Both the position numbers and the translations under genes were made by a program. Shown piece by piece: positions 24,601 through 34,046 of a stretch of 50,854 nucleotides of DNA. The notes beneath the pieces were generated by a model. The model had not been told where the DNA came from, searched no databases, and worked only from the letters and a program-made list of their open reading frames with translations. Origin of the DNA: DATBAK01 sp038240075 (GTDB lineage: Bacteria > Actinomycetota > Acidimicrobiia > IMCC26256 > PALSA-610). The DNA lies in NCBI GenBank assembly GCA_038240075.1, contig JBBSEC010000018.1, positions 1-50,854 on the forward strand. The letters are read 5' to 3'. Numbering within the stretch: position 1 is the first letter of the stretch; every line of letters starts with the position of its first letter.

Positions 24601-24606
24601 AATCTA
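24601..24606 (-). promoter_or_regulatory. Predicted -10 of ligA
   Basis: Minus-strand TAGATT (24606 to 24601) lies 7 nt before GTG 24593, inside the 16-nt gap after the upstream gene. It could give a leaderless ligA mRNA independent of the upstream gene. Confidence 0.45.
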
Positions 24607-24609
24607 CGC

Positions 24610-25614
24610 TCAGGCTCCGACAGTGAGCTTCGTCGCGACCGACTGGTCGTGAATGCGGAACCCGATCTCGCGGGCCAGCTTCATGGCCCGCTCCGCCTGG
24701 CTGATGCCGTGGCCGGCCAAACCGCACGCCGGGGTCACGAGCGACTGACGCCGCAGCCGCACCCCGTCGCAGCCGCGACGGGTGAGCTCGCACCAGCACT
24801 CGACGAGGTTCTTCCACAGCGGCGCCGCCTGCTCGCCGACGGGGCGGTCGGTCGGAACCGCGCCCCACGCGATCCACCCGTCGCCCTCCAGGTGCCGGCC
24901 CAGCGCGGCTGCATGCGCGAGCAGCGCGGACGACGTCTCGACACCGAGGATCTGGGGGCCCGCGTCGAGCGCGATGCGAAGGTCGCCCTGTCCGCACACG
25001 TGCACGCCGACGGTGCAGGCCACCGCGGCCAGTGCACCGGAGAGCAGATCGGTCGCGCGCTCGCGGTCGATCGGCGCCGGACCATCACGGAACGCGACGA
25101 GGCCGGGCTCGTCGAAGAAGAGCACGAGGCCGGAGTCGGGAAGCCGCTCGGCGACGACATGCTCGAGTGCGCGCGCCCAGGCGCGCGCGAGAAGACCGGC
25201 GCGATCAAAGGCCATCGGCGCCGGCACTCCGGCAGCCGCGAGCGCGATACCGATGGTGAGCGGTCCGGTGAGTTGCAGCTTGACGAACGCGGGTGCCTGC
25301 GGCTGGCGCTCCGCTTGCGTGAGAAACGCGAGCAGCCCGCCGTGCGCGATCTCGTCGAAGCCGACGACGATCGGCGCCTCGATCGCGGAGAGGTCGATGC
25401 TGGCGATCGTGCCGTCGGCCGCGAGCACCACCTCGGGCAGCGCGCGCACCCACTGCGCCAGCATGCCTTCGAGCGGCGTGCGCACCGGAAGTTGCGGCGC
25501 GGCAGGGAGCCCGGGATGCAAACGCAACACGCTCGCCGCGGCCGCCATGGGATCACGGTGCGGGAGGCTTCCGATTCCCGTCGCGAGTCCGGCGGACAAG
25601 AGGATGGGCGGCAT
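24610..25614 (-). CDS. MetE-like protein (cobalamin-independent methionine synthase C-terminal fold; Rv3015c-like)
   Basis: 334-aa UROD/MetE-type TIM barrel. It starts with ATGIGSLPHRDP, has QLTGPLTIGIAL, LFFDEPGL and VHVCGQGD (a His-x-Cys that matches zinc ligands of MetE), and ends with VTPACGLAGHG, whose Cys is the third MetE zinc ligand. It is much shorter than MetE (about 750 aa) and lacks the N-terminal folate domain, so it may be a core methyltransferase using another methyl donor. The ATG at 25614 lies 9 nt after a TATACT. Because MetH is also encoded here, a role other than bulk methionine synthesis is likely. Confidence 0.83.
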   Translation of the reverse strand: MPPILLSAGLATGIGSLPHRDPMAAAASVLRLHPGLPAAPQLPVRTPLEGMLAQWVRALPEVVLAADGTIASIDLSAIEAPIVVGFDEIAHGGLLAFLTQAERQPQAPAFVKLQLTGPLTIGIALAAAGVPAPMAFDRAGLLARAWARALEHVVAERLPDSGLVLFFDEPGLVAFRDGPAPIDRERATDLLSGALAAVACTVGVHVCGQGDLRIALDAGPQILGVETSSALLAHAAALGRHLEGDGWIAWGAVPTDRPVGEQAAPLWKNLVECWCELTRRGCDGVRLRRQSLVTPACGLAGHGISQAERAMKLAREIGFRIHDQSVATKLTVGA

Positions 25615-25615
25615 G

Positions 25616-25639
25616 AGGTCCGTAGTATACGGACGACCT
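25616..25639. promoter_or_regulatory. Divergent promoter with inverted repeat overlapping -10 elements
   Basis: A perfect 7-bp inverted repeat, GTCCGTA (25618-25624) and TACGGAC (25628-25634) around GTA, contains TATACT on the minus strand (25629 to 25624; 9 nt before ATG 25614) and TAGTAT on the plus strand (25623-25628). AGGTC/GACCT ends partly extend the symmetry. The layout suits an operator covering both -10 boxes. Confidence 0.5.
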
Positions 25640-25667
25640 GTTCACCTCCGGCCAACGGAGCCGAGCC

Positions 25668-26528
25668 GTGCTCTGGACCGCGCGAGTCGCGTGGATCGTG
25701 CTTCCATTCACGAGCGGCGCCGCACTCGGCGACGTGATCGAGCCGTGGGCGCGCGCACCCGAGACCGTCGCCGCGATCCTGCTCTGGGCCGCGTGGTTCG
25801 CAGGCCTCGTCGCGTTGCTCACCCCGAAACCATGGGGGTTCACGACGCTGCGCGTCGTCGCACCGGTTGCCTTGACAATTTCTGTCATCAGCGTCTGGTC
25901 GGCACCCGGAACAACGGCCGCCCTCGCGATCGCGTTCACGGCGATCGCGGTCGCCACCGCGCTCTCATCCCATGTCGCGCACGCGTGCGCGGCGAGCACC
26001 GCGTACGGACCCGAACAACGCTTCCCGCTGCGCGTGCCGACCTCGCTGCTCGCGGGCACGCTCCCGGTGAGCGTTGCCGTCGTGGTAGCCGGCATCGCGA
26101 GCGGACCGTTGCTCCTCGCGAACCGCGACTACATCGCGGGCGCGATCGCGCTCGTTGCCGCGATCCCGATCGTCGCGGTGCTGATCCGCTCGCTCGTCGC
26201 GCTCGATCACCGGTGGATCGTGCTGGTGCCCGCGGGGTTGGTCGTCGTCGATCCGTTGACGTTTCCCGATCCCGTGCTGCTCCCGCGTGAGCACATCGCG
26301 TCGCTCGCTCGCGTTCCCAGAGGCTCACGTGCGGGCGCGCACGAGGGCGCGGAGATCCTCGTCGGTGGAGCGGGGCCGTTGCTGCTCACGTGCCGCGAAC
26401 CGGGCACGTTCCTCCGGCGTTCGGGCCGTGGCCGCACGACCGTGGAGGCCGACCGCCTGCGGCTCACACCGCTGCGTCCGGGCCTCGTGATGGCCGCGGC
26501 GGGCGACCACCGCATCGCGGTCAGCTAG
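25668..26528 (+). CDS. Polytopic membrane protein of unknown function, 286 aa
   Basis: No family recognised. From GTG 25668, about five or six hydrophobic segments are visible (around residues 5-20, 32-52, 60-75, 82-100, 125-150 and 157-180). A soluble C-terminal domain of about 100 residues follows, with strand-like VLVPAGLVVVDPLTFPDPVLL and RLTPLRPGLVMAAAGDHRIAV. The C-terminal part looks like a small beta domain on the cytoplasmic side. Divergent from the MetE-like gene and convergent with mnmA, with no helpful context. Confidence 0.75.
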   Translation: MLWTARVAWIVLPFTSGAALGDVIEPWARAPETVAAILLWAAWFAGLVALLTPKPWGFTTLRVVAPVALTISVISVWSAPGTTAALAIAFTAIAVATALSSHVAHACAASTAYGPEQRFPLRVPTSLLAGTLPVSVAVVVAGIASGPLLLANRDYIAGAIALVAAIPIVAVLIRSLVALDHRWIVLVPAGLVVVDPLTFPDPVLLPREHIASLARVPRGSRAGAHEGAEILVGGAGPLLLTCREPGTFLRRSGRGRTTVEADRLRLTPLRPGLVMAAAGDHRIAVS

Positions 26529-26593
26529 CCGCGATCGGCACTCACGCACATCCAGATGCCCGGCGGCCGGAGCACGCGGCGTGAAGCGCGGCG

Positions 26594-27646
26594 TCAGGAC
26601 CGATCGGACACGATGCCTCCGCCGAGGAGGAGATCGCCGGCGTAGAGCGCGACGACCTGGCCGGGGGCGACGCGCGACTGCGGACGCGCGAAGGTCACCG
26701 TCGCGCGTCGAGCGTCGTGGCGCAGGACCGACGCCGCGACCGGCTCGCCGTGTGCACGCGTCTGGGCCATCACCGCGTCGCTCGGGTCGAAGCTCTCGTC
26801 GAGGACGACATCGTCGAGCTCGACCGAGTCGCGCAAGAGATCGTCGCGGCGGCCGAGGGTGATGGTCGCGGTCGTGGCGTCGACGTCGACGACGAAGCGG
26901 CGTTCGCCCACGGCGACACCCGTACCTCGCCGCTGCCCGATCGTGAACCGCGCGGCATCGTCGTGCTCACCGAGATGCTCGCCGTCGACCGAGACGATCT
27001 CGCCAGGACGCGGTTCGTTGCGCGCCGCCAGGAACTCGGCGCGCCCCCCACGCGTGATGAAGCACACGTCCATGCTCTCGGGCTTGGTCGCGGTGCGCAG
27101 CCCGCGTCGTTCGGCCTCGACGCGCACGTCGGCCTTCGTGAGCTCACCGACGGGCAGCAGCACCCGGTCGAGCTGATACGGCTCGAGCATGTAGAGCACA
27201 TACGACTGGTCTTTCGCGTGGTCGCGGCCACGCGCGAGTCGAGCGACGCCGGTGACCGCGTCGCGCACGATACGAGCATGATGACCGGTCGCGAGGGCGT
27301 CGAACCCGAGCGCGTTCATCCGTTCGAACAACGCGCCGAACTTGATCGACCGGTTGCATTCGACGCACGGATTGGGCGTACGCGCGTGCGCATGCGCGTC
27401 GACGTAGGGAGCCACGACATGCTCGTCGAACGCATCGGTGAGGTTGAACACGTAGTGCGGGATGGCGAGCTGGGCGGCAACACGACGCGCGTCCTCGACG
27501 TCGGCGACACTGCAGCATCCCGAATCGCTGGGTCCGCCCCAGAGCTTGAGCGTGACGCCGGTGACGTCGTGACCTTCGTCGAGGAGGCAGGCGGCCGCGA
27601 CGGACGAATCGACGCCACCGCTCATCGCGACCAGCACGCGCGCCAT
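26594..27646 (-). CDS. mnmA: tRNA-specific 2-thiouridylase
   Basis: 350-aa MnmA, which activates U34 of Lys, Glu and Gln tRNAs with ATP and inserts sulfur. The PP-loop is AMSGGVDSSVAA. The catalytic Cys pair is in PNPCVECNRSIKF and DVCFI, and TGHHARI and KDQSYVLY are family motifs. The C-terminal beta-barrel includes FTIGQRRG. ATG 27646 was chosen because the SGGVDS motif is at residues 9-14 from it, as in homologues; the longer frame upstream is antisense-like. It starts 7 nt after iscS, its sulfur donor. Confidence 0.96.
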   Translation of the reverse strand: MARVLVAMSGGVDSSVAAACLLDEGHDVTGVTLKLWGGPSDSGCCSVADVEDARRVAAQLAIPHYVFNLTDAFDEHVVAPYVDAHAHARTPNPCVECNRSIKFGALFERMNALGFDALATGHHARIVRDAVTGVARLARGRDHAKDQSYVLYMLEPYQLDRVLLPVGELTKADVRVEAERRGLRTATKPESMDVCFITRGGRAEFLAARNEPRPGEIVSVDGEHLGEHDDAARFTIGQRRGTGVAVGERRFVVDVDATTATITLGRRDDLLRDSVELDDVVLDESFDPSDAVMAQTRAHGEPVAASVLRHDARRATVTFARPQSRVAPGQVVALYAGDLLLGGGIVSDRS

Positions 27647-27653
27647 TGCCGGC

Positions 27654-28811
27654 TCAGACCTTTGCGGCGGCGCGGAGGCGCGCGACCTGGTGCGGCACGA
27701 CCGCGAGCGCGGCGTCGACGTCGGCGTCCACCGACGCGTATCCGAGACTGAACCGAATCGACGAGCGCGCCGCGAGCGGGTCGAGTCCCATGGCGACCAG
27801 CACATGCGACGGATCGATCGCGCCCGACGAGCACGCCGAGCCCGACGCGGCTTCGATCCCCTCGTGGTCGAGGGCGACGAGCAACGTCTCGGCTTCGACG
27901 CCGGGGAAGGCGACGTGGAGGAGTCCGCCCACGCGCCGGCGCGGGTCGCCGTTGACCACCACACCGGGGACCGCGGCGGTCAGCCCGGCTTCGAGCCGGT
28001 CGCGCAAGCCCGTGATGCGCGCGATCTCCTCTTCGCGCCGCTCGTGGGTCGCCGCCAGCGCGGCGGCCAACGCGACGACTCCCGCGACGTTCTGTGTGCC
28101 GGCGCGCAGTCCCCACTCGTGGCCGCCGCCCTCGACGAGCGGCACCAGCTCCACGCCGTTGCGGCACACGAGCGCGCCGACACCCTTCGGGCCGCCGAAC
28201 TTGTGTCCGGAGATCGCGACGAGGTCCGCGTCGGCGGCCGCCGTGCCGGGATCGAGCCACTGCGGCGCCTGCACGGCATCGGTGTGGAACGCGGCTCGGG
28301 GCGCGCGGTCACGCACCAACGCCGCGACGTCGGGCAACGGCTGGACGATGCCGGTCTCGTTGTTCACGAGCATCACCGAGACGACCGCCGTGCGCTCGTC
28401 GAGTGCGGCCTCGAGCCGGTCGAGATCGACCGTGCCCGCGAGGGTCGCGGGCACGACCGTGACGCGGGCACCCTGGCGGCGCAGGCGCTCGACCGCTCCC
28501 AGCACCGCCTTGTGCTCGATGCCGGTGGTGACGACCGCGTCGGTCTCGCCCCGTTCGAACGCCGCCCACGCCGCGCCCTTCACGGCCAGGTTGTCGCCCT
28601 CGCTGCCGCCACCGGTGAAGACGATCTCGCGAGGCGCCGCGCCGAGCAGCGCGGCGACCCGTTCGCGGGCCTCTTCGAGCGCGTTCTTGGCGACCTGCGA
28701 GGCGCCGTGGCTGCCCGACGGGTTCGCCGCGTGCCGCGTGAGGAAGGGCTCCATCGCCTCGACGGCTTCGGGTCGCATCGGCGTGGATGCGGCGTGATCG
28801 AGGTAGGCCAT
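27654..28811 (-). CDS. iscS: Cysteine desulfurase (IscS/NifS family)
   Basis: 385-aa PLP enzyme that takes sulfur from cysteine as a persulfide for Fe-S clusters and tRNA thiolation. It begins YLDHAAST, has the PLP contacts TGGGSEGDN and HTDAVQ, Schiff-base Lys204 in SGHKFGGPKG, and the persulfide-forming Cys327 in SGSACSSG on a flexible loop. The ATG at 28811 is preceded by TACCAT with a 7-nt gap and no ribosome-binding site, so the iscS-mnmA mRNA is predicted to be leaderless. The direct link to mnmA suggests a main role in tRNA thiolation. Confidence 0.96.
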   Translation of the reverse strand: MAYLDHAASTPMRPEAVEAMEPFLTRHAANPSGSHGASQVAKNALEEARERVAALLGAAPREIVFTGGGSEGDNLAVKGAAWAAFERGETDAVVTTGIEHKAVLGAVERLRRQGARVTVVPATLAGTVDLDRLEAALDERTAVVSVMLVNNETGIVQPLPDVAALVRDRAPRAAFHTDAVQAPQWLDPGTAAADADLVAISGHKFGGPKGVGALVCRNGVELVPLVEGGGHEWGLRAGTQNVAGVVALAAALAATHERREEEIARITGLRDRLEAGLTAAVPGVVVNGDPRRRVGGLLHVAFPGVEAETLLVALDHEGIEAASGSACSSGAIDPSHVLVAMGLDPLAARSSIRFSLGYASVDADVDAALAVVPHQVARLRAAAKV

Positions 28812-28818
28812 CACGGCA

Positions 28819-28824
28819 ATGGTA
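28819..28824 (-). promoter_or_regulatory. Predicted -10 of iscS-mnmA
   Basis: Minus-strand TACCAT (28824 to 28819), 7 nt before ATG 28811, with no Shine-Dalgarno site. Confidence 0.5.
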
Positions 28825-28833
28825 CGGCGAGGA

Positions 28834-28862
28834 TTAACTGTCACACCTCACGGGTTGAATAA
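28834..28862 (+). promoter_or_regulatory. Possible promoter of the 79-aa protein gene
   Basis: TTAACT (28834-28839) and GAATAA (28857-28862) are 17 nt apart, and ATG 28867 follows 4 nt later. Weak matches, but the tract is clearly AT-richer than its surroundings. Confidence 0.3.
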
Positions 28863-28866
28863 GACC

Positions 28867-29106
28867 ATGACCACGAAGCAGTCGACCAAGAGTGCCGGCC
28901 CGAAGCCCGCCGCACGGCGCGCGACTCGCTCGGCAGAGCCGACCCAGCTCCGCCTGATCGACGGTGGCCGCACCACTCCCTGGGCCTGGCAGCTCGACGC
29001 CCGCACCCGCCGCATCGGCCGCCAACGGGTCGCCGAAGCCCGCGAGATCCTGCGCCGCGCCCAGCCGCCCGCACCCACGGAGCCTCGTCACCAGAAGGCC
29101 GGCTGA
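28867..29106 (+). CDS. Small basic hypothetical protein, 79 aa
   Basis: Family not identified. A Lys/Ala/Thr-rich unstructured N-terminus (about 25 residues) is followed by LRLIDGG, WAWQLDARTRRIGRQRVAEAREIL, and a short Pro-rich tail. The charged helix ARTRRIGRQRVAEAREILRR suggests nucleic-acid or ribosome binding; this is inference. ATG 28867 fits the promoter spacing better than the in-frame GTG/ATG upstream. Divergent from iscS. Confidence 0.68.
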   Translation: MTTKQSTKSAGPKPAARRATRSAEPTQLRLIDGGRTTPWAWQLDARTRRIGRQRVAEAREILRRAQPPAPTEPRHQKAG

Positions 29107-29154
29107 GCCGACCCGAAACCACCGACGCTCGGGAACGAGCGCGGAGCCGAGCCG

Positions 29155-29160
29155 TATCAT
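29155..29160 (+). promoter_or_regulatory. Predicted -10 of the TauD-like gene
   Basis: TATCAT, 7 nt before GTG 29168. Near-consensus in a GC-rich context, and it selects this GTG as a leaderless start. Confidence 0.5.
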
Positions 29161-29167
29161 CGGCCCC

Positions 29168-30073
29168 GTGACGGTCTCGGAGATGCCGCTCGTGCCGATC
29201 GCGGCGACACCCGTCGGCGAGCCCTACCGGAACGTGCGCGTCGAGCAATGGGCGGGGCCGTGCGGCGCCGTGATCGGCGGGGTCGACCTCGCCGCCGATC
29301 CTCCCGACCCCGTCATCGCCGAGATCCGGCGCGCGATCCTCGACCACGGTGTCGTGTTCGTGCGCGGGCAGTCGCTCACTCCGGCGCAGCAGGTCGCGTT
29401 CAGCCGCCGTTTCGGCCCGGCGAGCCCGGTTCCCTTCGTCCAGCCGATCGCCGAACACCCCGAGGTGATCGCGGTCGTGCGGGACGCATCGGAGCGTCAG
29501 GGCTTCACGTTCGGCGGGATCTGGCACTCCGACTTCTCGTTTCTCCCCGAGCCGCCGATGGGCTCGATCCTGCACGCGCTCGAGGTCCCTCCGTTCGGCG
29601 GCGACACGCTCTGGGCGAACCAGTACCTCGCGTTCGAGACGCTCTCCCCCGGCTTGCAACAGACGTTGCGGGGCCTGCGCGGCGTGCACAGCGCGCGCGA
29701 CGCCTACTCGCCGAAGATGCAGGGCGTGCACGACCAGTTCGTGGGCATGGCGGTGCAGACGAGCGACGACGCCAACCGCGTGCAGCTCCATCCCGCGGTG
29801 CGCGTGCACGGCGAGACCGGACGCGAGGCGCTCTTCGTGAACGCGCAGTACACGCTCGGTCTCGACGGATGGTGGCCCCACGAATCGAAGCTGCTGCTCG
29901 ACCACCTCTTCGCGCACGCGACGCAACCGGCGTTCACGTGCCGCTGGCGGTGGGAGGTCGGCGACGTCGCGTTCTGGGACAACCGGGCGGTGCAGCACAT
30001 GGTGATGGCCGATGCCACCGGTCACCGCCGTGCGATGCACCGCACCACCGTCGCCGGCGAACGGCCGAGCTAA
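29168..30073 (+). CDS. TauD/TfdA-family Fe(II)/2-oxoglutarate dioxygenase
   Basis: 301-aa dioxygenase that couples 2-oxoglutarate decarboxylation to hydroxylation of a small substrate. It shows GVDLA near the N-terminus, the iron ligands in WHSDFSF (His-x-Asp) and the distal His in NRAVQHMVM, and the 2-oxoglutarate-binding Arg in HRRAMHRTT. Length and order are typical of taurine, alkylsulfate or phenoxyacid dioxygenases; the substrate cannot be told. GTG 29168 was chosen from the TATCAT 7 nt upstream. Its TAA stop overlaps the TAG stop of convergent meaB (30070-30073). Confidence 0.88.
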   Translation: MTVSEMPLVPIAATPVGEPYRNVRVEQWAGPCGAVIGGVDLAADPPDPVIAEIRRAILDHGVVFVRGQSLTPAQQVAFSRRFGPASPVPFVQPIAEHPEVIAVVRDASERQGFTFGGIWHSDFSFLPEPPMGSILHALEVPPFGGDTLWANQYLAFETLSPGLQQTLRGLRGVHSARDAYSPKMQGVHDQFVGMAVQTSDDANRVQLHPAVRVHGETGREALFVNAQYTLGLDGWWPHESKLLLDHLFAHATQPAFTCRWRWEVGDVAFWDNRAVQHMVMADATGHRRAMHRTTVAGERPS

Positions 30074-31035
30074 CTCAGAAACCGTTTGAGGATGCGTTGC
30101 GCCGCGGCGGCGGGCGACACGGTTCCGGCCAACACGTCTTCTTCGAGCGCGCTCATCTCGGCCGCGACCGCGGGGTCGGCCGCCAACGCGTCGAGCAACC
30201 CGTCGTTGACCTCCGACCACATCCACTCGCGCGCCTGCTCGGCGCGCCGCGCCTCGAGCACACCGGTCGTCTTCAACATGGCTTCGTGCGCCTCGATCGC
30301 CGACCACACGCGGTCGATACCCTCACCGAGCAGCGCCGAGGCCCGCTCGACCCGCACCTCCCAACCTTCCGTGCGGGAGCGCAGGAAGTGCAGTGCGTTC
30401 GCGTAGTCGGCCGCGGTGCGTTCGGCCGCCGCCGTGAGGTCGCCGTCGGCCTTGTTCACGACGACCACATCGGCGAGCTCGACGATTCCACGCTTCACGC
30501 CCTGCAGGTCGTCGCCCGCGCCGGGCGCGAGCAGCAGCACGAACACATCGACCATGCCGGCCACCGCGACTTCCGACTGCCCGACACCGACCGTCTCGAC
30601 CAGCACGACATCGTGACCGGCCGCCTCGCACAGCAGGAGCGCCTCGCGCGTGCGGCGCGCGACACCGCCGAGGGTGCCGCCCGAGGGCGACGGGCGGATG
30701 AACGCTTCGGCGCGACGCGAGAGCATCTCCATGCGCGTCTTGTCGCCCAGGATCGAGCCGCCGCTGCGCCGGCTCGACGGATCGACCGCGAGCACAGCGA
30801 GGCGGTGGCCGTGATCGACGAGATGGAGCCCGAGCGCCTCGATGAACGTCGACTTTCCCGCGCCGGGCGCACCACTGATGCCGACCCGGATCGCGCCGCC
30901 GGTCGACGGGAGCAGCTCGTCGAGCAGCGCGACCGCTTCCTCACGATGATCGGGTCGCGTCGACTCCGCGAGTGTGATCGCGCGGGCGAGGCTGCGCCGA
31001 TCGCCGCCCCTGATCGCGTCGGCGAGTTCGCTCAC
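30070..31035 (-). CDS. meaB: Methylmalonyl-CoA mutase-associated GTPase (MeaB/ArgK)
   Basis: 321-aa G3E-type GTPase that gates delivery of adenosylcobalamin to, and protects or reactivates, methylmalonyl-CoA mutase. Walker A is GISGAPGAGKSTF, the switch region contains DPSSRRSGGSILGDKTRM, VETVGVGQSE is the G3 region, and NKADGD is the specificity motif. A C-terminal dimerisation helix follows. It starts at GTG 31035, 102 nt downstream of the mutase gene on the same strand, consistent with a functional pair. Confidence 0.95.
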   Translation of the reverse strand: MSELADAIRGGDRRSLARAITLAESTRPDHREEAVALLDELLPSTGGAIRVGISGAPGAGKSTFIEALGLHLVDHGHRLAVLAVDPSSRRSGGSILGDKTRMEMLSRRAEAFIRPSPSGGTLGGVARRTREALLLCEAAGHDVVLVETVGVGQSEVAVAGMVDVFVLLLAPGAGDDLQGVKRGIVELADVVVVNKADGDLTAAAERTAADYANALHFLRSRTEGWEVRVERASALLGEGIDRVWSAIEAHEAMLKTTGVLEARRAEQAREWMWSEVNDGLLDALAADPAVAAEMSALEEDVLAGTVSPAAAAQRILKRFLS

Positions 31036-31137
31036 TCAGGAATCACTTGTCGGCTGAGGCGTCAGGAGCGGCGAGCGACTCGTAGTAGCGAAGTCGAACC
31101 GTCCTGCCGCGCCGAGCGAGCGCGACCATGAAGACCG

Positions 31138-33288
<2,151 letters not shown>

Positions 33289-33295
33289 GCGCGAA

Positions 33296-33301
33296 AGGCT
33301 A
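33296..33301 (-). promoter_or_regulatory. Predicted -10 of the mutase gene
   Basis: Minus-strand TAGCCT (33301 to 33296), 7 nt before ATG 33288, with no ribosome-binding site. Confidence 0.5.
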
Positions 33302-33356
33302 GAGGACTCGTCTCGTCCGGCTCCGGTGGCGGGGCCGAATGACTCCAGTACGCCGG

Positions 33357-33391
33357 TAGAGTTGCCGATCGGTGGGACCGAGAGAGAGGGT
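33357..33391 (+). promoter_or_regulatory. tatA promoter -10 and ribosome-binding region
   Basis: TAGAGT at 33357-33362 predicts a start near 33369 and a leader of about 28 nt carrying a GAGAGAGGG tract (about 33382-33390) before ATG 33397. A leadered gene beside the divergent leaderless mutase gene. Confidence 0.45.
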
Positions 33392-33396
33392 TCACC

Positions 33397-33606
33397 ATGG
33401 ATCTAGGACCGACCGAGCTGTTGATCGTGCTCGCGATCGCCTTGTTGCTGTTCGGCGGGGCCAAGCTGCCCAAGCTGGCCCGCTCGATGGGTGAGGCGTC
33501 ACGCGAGTTCCGCAAGGGTGTCGACGGGCACAAGGAAGACGCGGTTGCGAGCGCCAAGGACAGCGTGAGCACCAAGGAAGGCGAAGAGCCCAAGCCGCTC
33601 ACCTGA
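33397..33606 (+). CDS. tatA: Sec-independent protein translocase TatA/E
   Basis: 69-aa pore-forming subunit of the twin-arginine system. One N-terminal membrane helix (LLIVLAIALLLFG) ends in the FGGAKLPKLARSMGEA hinge and amphipathic helix, with a charged, flexible tail. The residue pattern FG-x-KLP is diagnostic. It stands alone; tatB/tatC are not in the window. A possible Tat-type signal is present in the beta-propeller protein at 34047-35204. Confidence 0.95.
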   Translation: MDLGPTELLIVLAIALLLFGGAKLPKLARSMGEASREFRKGVDGHKEDAVASAKDSVSTKEGEEPKPLT

Positions 33607-33639
33607 GCCGCTCCCAGCCGACGGTGAGGCGTCGGGTGG

Positions 33640-33816
33640 TCAGCCACGCGTCCGGCCCCGCGCGACGGCCACGGACGCGCCAACCAGCAGGACGGCCACG
33701 AGGATCAGCGGTCCCCGGCCGAGGTGACGGGCGAGCGCGGCCGCGGCGAAGACGCCCGTCGCGAGACATCCGTACGTCACACCCAGCTTGAATCGCGCGT
33801 ACGCCCGACTCGACAC
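33640..33816 (-). CDS. Small two-helix membrane protein, 58 aa
   Basis: Unrecognised small gene, short enough to escape usual length cut-offs. From GTG 33816 the product has a basic N-terminus (SSRAYARFKLG), a first hydrophobic segment at about 12-28 (VTYGCLATGVFAAAALA), a short RHLGRG loop, a second segment at about 36-51 (LILVAVLLVGASVAVA), and a basic RGRTRG end. Third codon positions are strongly G/C. A TAGGGT 6 nt before the GTG matches the leaderless promoter pattern of neighbouring genes, independent support for the start. Convergent with tatA (33-bp gap). The topology suggests a hairpin inserted in the membrane. Confidence 0.68.
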   Translation of the reverse strand: MSSRAYARFKLGVTYGCLATGVFAAAALARHLGRGPLILVAVLLVGASVAVARGRTRG

Positions 33817-33822
33817 GGGCCG

Positions 33823-33828
33823 ACCCTA
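33823..33828 (-). promoter_or_regulatory. Predicted -10 of the 58-aa membrane protein
   Basis: Minus-strand TAGGGT (33828 to 33823), 6 nt before GTG 33816. Confidence 0.45.
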
Positions 33829-34046
33829 CGCCCGCAGTTTCGTTGCTTCGTCGGGCCGTCGGGACGCCCCGCGCGCGGACAAGCCGGCCGAGTGGGCGCA
33901 GAATGAGAGCCGGGACACGCGTGTACCCGCCCGGCCACGCGTGCGCATCCTCGGCCCGGGTCGGAGTCGCCAACCCCGCTCCGACCCGCCGGGGATGCTC
34001 CCCTCGACTCGCGAAGGCTTGCCCGCTCCGCAGGTGGGGGTCCGGG
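33829..34046. other. Structured non-coding interval with several inverted repeats
   Basis: Between two minus-strand genes. It contains a 10-bp perfect stem, CGGGTCGGAG (33957-33966) with CTCCGACCCG (33979-33988) and a 12-nt loop. It also has GGGGA/TCCCC around a 3-nt loop (33991-34003), the 10-bp palindrome ACACGCGTGT (33915-33924), and a second CACGCGTG at 33936-33943. Open frames exist on both strands but look compositionally driven. It could be the 3' end and terminator of the sigma-factor operon, a dispersed repeat, or a small RNA. Confidence 0.45.

Noticed and set aside
27647..27964. N-terminal extension of mnmA
   Set aside because: It is antisense-like Arg/Ser-rich sequence overlapping iscS. 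The PP-loop position fixes ATG 27646.
31036..31137. Short gene or regulatory RNA between the mutase and meaB
   Set aside because: The 102-bp gap has partial symmetry around CGACT/AGTCG, but no stable stem and no frame with clear coding bias.
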